64,000 nt of DNA from an uncultured Candidatus Cenarchaeum sp. GTDB lineage: Archaea; Thermoproteota; Nitrososphaeria; Nitrososphaerales; Nitrosopumilaceae. Under the pieces are notes generated by a model, which worked only from the letters and a program-made list of their open reading frames with translations, did not search any database and had not been told where the DNA came from. The stretch covers positions 2,208,983 through 2,272,982 of the forward strand of contig OY282369.1 in NCBI GenBank assembly GCA_958295735.1, given 5' to 3'. The translations under genes were made by a program, and so were the position numbers. Shown piece after piece: positions 62,980-64,000 of this stretch. Numbering within the stretch: position 1 is the first letter of the stretch; each line of letters starts with the position of its first letter.

Positions 62980-64000
62980 TGCCGGCCTCCGCAATACTTG
63001 AAGAGTATGTCTGCCGCGCTGTTCATGCCAGCCTTGGTCTTTGTCATCTTGCCCCGTATGATTATCTTGCCGTCCCACTCGGGGTTGGTCCTGCTCCAGT
63101 CGACGCGTTGGAGGCCGACCAGCTTCTGCTTCCAGCTGTTTGGGAACTTCTTTATCAACATGCTTCCGGCTATGGCAATGGCTTCCAGCATGTTCGTGTT
63201 GGCGTTGACATACCCGCGCCTGAGCTCCGCCGGCGTGACTTTTCTGTCGATCAGCAGGCCCCACTCTGGTATGTTTTTCCCCACCTCGTTCCAGAACTCG
63301 ATCGCTGTATCCTTCTCGACCTCCCGCAGGTTCTTTCCCTTGCCGAGCAGGTTCTTCGTGGCCAACTCTATGCCGCTGAGCGTGAAGAATTTAATTGAGC
63401 GGTTGGATATGCTAGTCTTTTCCATCTCTGTCCTGTTGTGAAAGGCGGCTACCTGCCGGGTCATATCTACCACAAAGGTGGCAAAATCATTGCGCCTGTC
63501 GTACAGTATGCCGAGCGATTTGGTGGGCTTTACGGCATGCTTGTTGAGATCGGCAAACATCTGCTGGCTTTTTTTGAGGTTCAGGTCCTCAAAAAACACG
63601 ACGGATATGCTGTCACTCCCGAGATCGTGGTTCGCTTCCACGGCTTCTTTTATCGCGGCGGCTCGGTGCTGGCCGTCGTTGATCAGGATTACCGCGTCTT
63701 GGGATATTGATATGGTCCCTAGGTTGGAGCTCTTTGACGCGGAGTTGAATGACACCTTCCCGTCGACGGACACGGTGATGGACGAGAACGTATAGTCTTC
63801 TGGATTTTGTAGGATGTAGTCGCATATGCGTGGGATCCTAGATTTCCGTAGGGTTCTTTGTGCCCGATGTTCCGCCGGAATGTCGGCATCTTTGAATGTG
63901 AATAACTTGGATACGGCCTTGAGCGTGCACATTGCTATATAGAAGTCATTGCCGGCTTGCCTGCCGCGGATGGCCTCAAAGGTATGTGTGTTGACGTTGC
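62976..64000 (-). CDS. dndB: DndB, cluster 2, 5' end beyond the window
   Basis: At least 340 residues; the frame stays open to base 64000, so the start is outside. The ATG at 63932 is internal, because the codons before it encode THTFEAIRGRQAGNDFYI, matching IAFPAVKGIQAGREFYV of cluster 1. DGQHR motif in LINDGQHRAAAI. FADLNKHAVKPTKSLGILYD is nearly identical to cluster 1. Likely regulator of this cluster. Low GC. Confidence 0.85.
   Translation of the reverse strand, partial: NVNTHTFEAIRGRQAGNDFYIAMCTLKAVSKLFTFKDADIPAEHRAQRTLRKSRIPRICDYILQNPEDYTFSSITVSVDGKVSFNSASKSSNLGTISISQDAVILINDGQHRAAAIKEAVEANHDLGSDSISVVFFEDLNLKKSQQMFADLNKHAVKPTKSLGILYDRRNDFATFVVDMTRQVAAFHNRTEMEKTSISNRSIKFFTLSGIELATKNLLGKGKNLREVEKDTAIEFWNEVGKNIPEWGLLIDRKVTPAELRRGYVNANTNMLEAIAIAGSMLIKKFPNSWKQKLVGLQRVDWSRTNPEWDGKIIIRGKMTKTKAGMNSAADILFKYCGGRQ

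Noticed and set aside
1-64000. tRNA or rRNA genes
   Set aside because: No cloverleaf-like or rRNA-like conserved sequence was noticed by eye; a covariance search would be decisive.

Overview
The window (about 64 kb, very GC-rich, often above 70% and above 80% in several intergenic stretches) looks archaeal. Many confident genes start with GTG, TTG or ATG directly about 26-32 bp after a TTAATA/TTTATA-type box, with no room for a Shine-Dalgarno leader; this is the archaeal leaderless promoter layout. The window also has an archaellum/Tad-type ATPase and membrane-protein pair, type IV pilin-like proteins and a VirB4-like ATPase. A GC-rich, possibly host-associated Nitrososphaerota (Thaumarchaeota) lineage is my best inference; no rRNA or tRNA is present to prove it.

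Layout. 1-3.1 kb: 3' part of a repeat-containing periplasmic-binding-like surface protein. 3.2-9.9 kb: an AvcD-type anti-phage nucleotide deaminase, a coupled 70-residue protein that is tandemly duplicated, then GC-rich decayed sequence with transposase and gene remnants. 10-17.9 kb: a secreted protein, a TrbL/VirB6-like and a PrgI/VirB3-like membrane protein, an unknown two-gene unit, and pilin-like genes. 18-23.5 kb: a decayed IS copy, a duplicated 97-residue gene, an intact IS of the same family and a second AvcD-like deaminase. 23.6-40.9 kb: a 92-bp MITE, then two convergent operons for a cell-surface or DNA-transfer apparatus (VirB4-like ATPase, secreted proteins and TadC-like protein on +; FlaI/TadA-like ATPase and two large surface proteins on -).

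40.9-64 kb is a phosphorothioation and defence island: a cysteine desulfurase (possible DndA), an AIPR protein, dndBCDE on +, a ParB-like gene, a DUF262/DUF1524 (SspE/GmrSD-like) protein, MITE and IS insertions, an AlbA_2 (Schlafen-like) protein, and a second, lower-GC dndBCDE on - that runs off the right edge.

How it may work together (inference): the desulfurase feeds sulfur to one or both DndBCDE sets, which mark DNA with phosphorothioate. No dndFGH is visible; the DUF262/DUF1524 protein and AIPR are candidate effectors. dndB of the first cluster is out of frame behind a 14-G tract, which suggests phase variation or a sequencing error. A desulfurase/ParB block is duplicated on both sides of the first dnd cluster, with a different member decayed on each side. 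Insertion elements are nested within one another and bound the AlbA_2 gene.
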